Source of the DNA: a bacterium
GTDB taxonomy: Bacteria > Cyanobacteriota > Vampirovibrionia > Obscuribacterales > Obscuribacteraceae
Direction: 5' to 3'
Assembly: GCA_030431355.1 (NCBI GenBank)
Contig: JAUIJG010000252.1
Location: 1 to 7,791, forward strand
Length of the DNA: 7,791 nucleotides
The position numbers and the translations under genes were made by a program. Shown here in pieces: positions 6,434-7,791 of the stretch; positions within the stretch are counted from its first letter, which is position 1, and every line of letters starts with the position of its first letter. A model generated the notes under the pieces. It was given only the letters and a program-made list of their open reading frames with translations, had not been told where the DNA came from and searched no databases.

Positions 6434-6561
6434 TTCAAAAGCCTGTCTCTACATACAAGACTAACTAGATGGTAGCAGTTTAAGAAAGCAACTACAATCG
6501 ACAAAACGGTTAGAACTCTAGTCGAACGGACCCCAGCACTGATCTAGGACTTTGTTAAATC

Positions 6562-7722
6562 TCATCGTTGTCGACAAGCAAGTACTTTCTTTGCGCTATC
6601 TGCCACAAACACATTCTCATCTTCTGTCAATTTCAGAAGAACTCTTTTCGATACCTTTGCCGACCTCGATACCGCCATCCTCACGTCGTCGCTTTTATCA
6701 CTAGCAAGCATATCAAGTACAGAAGACATAAGACTGGTGTTTTCACACAGACTCAGGCGAACTTCGTCTTTTAGATCTCTGGACAAAATCATTTGAATCG
6801 CCGGTGGAATATTGGCATTCCTCGCGACCCTACACCTTACATTGTCCTCTTCAGCCTCAGCTAATTTGGAAAGGGCAAAGACAGAAGTGTGAGGATTTCC
6901 CGCAAGAACGAGTCTTATATGAGTTTCTTCCCTTGTGTGCTCTTTAGAAATTGAGTCTTTTAAAAGTGTGTTCACTTCGAAAATGGACTTGACCAAATCA
7001 GAAGCCTTCTCCGACGTAATTGGCTTTGGCAGGTAGTAGTTCATCTTTGTGGAAAGTGCTTCTAAAACATCTTCCTCTCTTTCCGACACCGTAAGCAATA
7101 CTACTGGTATGGAGCACAAAATCGGATCTTTCTTTATCTCTTCCAGTACCTCGTGTCCATTCATCTTAGGCATGTTCAAGTCTAAGAAAATAATGTCTGG
7201 CAAACTTCTATTCTCTTTGTTCTTAATCTCCAATAAATATTGCAATGCAGCTTCACCATCATCCACTACGCTCAGCTCGCAATTCAAAGATGATTCTTTG
7301 AGTGCCTCTTGAGTCAACCTCACGTCAGAAGGGGTATCCTCAACCAAAAGAATGTCTATTGAATTTTTCATTTTAAAGTCCTTTTTTTTCATTACTGCTG
7401 GTAAAGTGAACATAAAGTTACAACCTTTCCCTTTATTTGATTCGAGCCAGATGGTGCCACCATGAGTATCAACGATTCTCCGGCATATAGCTAAACCCAT
7501 TCCAGTTCCAGGATAGTCTGCCTTTGAATGCAATCGCGAGAACATGTTAAAAATGCTATCCGCATATTTGGCCTCAATACCAATGCCGTTGTCTTGAATG
7601 GAAAAAATCCATCGCCCTATTGATTTTTTCGTTCGTATCGAAATTGAAAGCGGCTCCTCTCCCCGATACTTAATACAATTAGCAATCAAATTTTGAAATA
7701 GTTGAACTACCTGAGATAACAA
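6562..7722 (-). CDS. Truncated histidine kinase ATPase fused to Rcp1-type response regulator with LRV repeats
   Basis: A 386-residue ORF with three parts. Residues 1-110 are a HATPase domain: N-box QNLIANCIKY with Asn15, G1 box DNGIGI (44-49), F-box FNMFSRLH (58-65), G2 box GTGMGLAI (72-79). It lacks the dimerisation/phosphoacceptor helix pair, and an in-frame TAA lies 12 nt upstream of the TTG start. Residues 122-250 are a receiver of the cyanobacterial Rcp1 type: acidic pair Glu128-Asp129, phosphoacceptor Asp181 in IIFLDLNMPKMNG, Thr211, Lys233 in LPKPI. Residues 270-373 are four 26-residue leucine-rich-repeat-variant units, likely a protein-binding solenoid. An internal ATG (7371, residue 118) with AAGGA 7 nt upstream would make a 269-residue receiver-LRV protein alone. 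Probably this was originally a separate gene behind a histidine kinase, joined through the A8 run at 7389-7382. There is no DNA-binding output domain, so output is by protein contact (inference). The upstream kinase part is missing or truncated. Confidence 0.82.
   Translation of the reverse strand: MLSQVVQLFQNLIANCIKYRGEEPLSISIRTKKSIGRWIFSIQDNGIGIEAKYADSIFNMFSRLHSKADYPGTGMGLAICRRIVDTHGGTIWLESNKGKGCNFMFTLPAVMKKKDFKMKNSIDILLVEDTPSDVRLTQEALKESSLNCELSVVDDGEAALQYLLEIKNKENRSLPDIIFLDLNMPKMNGHEVLEEIKKDPILCSIPVVLLTVSEREEDVLEALSTKMNYYLPKPITSEKASDLVKSIFEVNTLLKDSISKEHTREETHIRLVLAGNPHTSVFALSKLAEAEEDNVRCRVARNANIPPAIQMILSRDLKDEVRLSLCENTSLMSSVLDMLASDKSDDVRMAVSRSAKVSKRVLLKLTEDENVFVADSAKKVLACRQR
6604..6915 (-). 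repeat. Four tandem 26-residue LRV repeats (coding)
   Basis: Residues 270-295, 296-321, 322-347 and 348-373 are four units of exactly 26 residues; each of the first three ends in Asn/Glu/Asp-x0-1-Val followed by Arg. A shared pattern is R-x-x-(L/V)-(A/C/S)-x-(N/S), a hydrophobic Leu/Met helix in the middle, then an acidic turn and Val. Examples are RLVLAGNPHTS and RCRVARNANIPPA. This fits leucine-rich repeat variant or HEAT-like solenoids. A fifth partial unit (374-386) closes the protein. The units are diverged at DNA level. Confidence 0.7.
7379..7383 (-). promoter_or_regulatory. Internal ribosome binding site for the receiver-LRV reading frame
   Basis: AAGGA ends 7 nt before the ATG at 7371-7369, exactly where the receiver homology begins two residues later. 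This is a better start signal than the TTG at 7722 and argues that the receiver-LRV protein was, or still is, translated on its own. Confidence 0.55.
7382..7389 (-). other. A8 homopolymer joining kinase and receiver frames
   Basis: Eight consecutive A (minus strand) lie between the end of the HATPase domain and the receiver start. With eight A the frame runs straight through. With seven A the kinase frame would read MKKRTLK and stop at TGA (7370-7368), which overlaps the receiver ATG as ATGA, the usual coupled arrangement of kinase/regulator pairs. Either a one-base change, a sequencing error, or polymerase slippage could decide which product is made. Confidence 0.6.
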
Positions 7723-7791
7723 TCGTACTATATTTTATTTTTTCATCTTTAAATACTTTATCATGTTACATTTACAAAACCTCACTCTTTT

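Larger units (their letters stand above)
6225..6561. other. Gap between receiver-LRV gene and E2-like gene, holding one small gene
   Basis: This stretch is more A+T-rich than the left part of the window. It contains a 36-residue membrane-protein ORF on the minus strand (6290-6400), a short GC-rich dyad (6421-6433), and a possible promoter before the E2-like gene (6245-6272). In 6434-6561 I see no ORF with a ribosome binding site and no strong promoter. Confidence 0.55.

Noticed and set aside
1..7791. CRISPR arrays, insertion sequences, phage or defence genes
   Set aside because: No regularly spaced direct repeats, transposase, integrase or recognisable defence domains are present in any frame I examined.

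Overview
The window reads as ordinary chromosomal DNA from a free-living bacterium of moderate GC content. A Hanks-type Ser/Thr kinase, a stand-alone ClpX-type zinc finger joined to TPRs, an Rcp1-type response regulator and leucine-rich-repeat-variant repeats occur close together. This mix recalls the non-photosynthetic cyanobacterial relatives (Melainabacteria/Vampirovibrionia, Obscuribacterales-like). That placement is a moderate-confidence impression from gene content and protein style; no rRNA or other marker gene is present. I see no tRNA, rRNA, CRISPR array, transposase or integrase. The right-hand part (from about 5350 onward, most clearly beyond 7720) is visibly more A+T-rich than the left.

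Layout. (1) 1-1151, minus strand: a Ser/Thr protein kinase whose 3' end leaves the window. (2) 1152-1614: a divergent intergenic region. (3) 1615-3321, plus strand: a two-gene unit encoding an AIM24/TIGR00266 protein and an exported class I glutamine amidotransferase of the peptidase C26 (PuuD-like) family. (4) 3322-3604: a convergent intergenic region with overlapping, mutually exclusive hairpins and a 20-codon in-frame extension behind the amidotransferase stop. (5) 6400-3605, minus strand: a run of co-directional genes: a 36-residue one-helix membrane protein too short for routine gene finding, an E2/CAT-fold acyltransferase homologue without the catalytic histidine, an HSL-family serine esterase, and a ClpX-zinc-finger/TPR protein. 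(6) 7722-6562, minus strand: a histidine-kinase ATPase domain that has lost its phosphoacceptor part, fused in frame to an Rcp1-type receiver, followed by four 26-residue LRV repeats.

How the genes may work together. The kinase and the receiver protein are signalling genes. The acyltransferase-like protein and the esterase lie 60 bp apart and may handle a common acyl substrate. The zinc-finger/TPR gene has its own strong ribosome binding site and a possible promoter, so it may be expressed separately. No complete known pathway is present and I do not see a convincing defence system. The points most worth following up are the A8 tract that turns a probable two-gene kinase/regulator pair into one ORF, the receiver-LRV fusion, the pseudoenzyme-like acyltransferase, and the unannotated small membrane protein.
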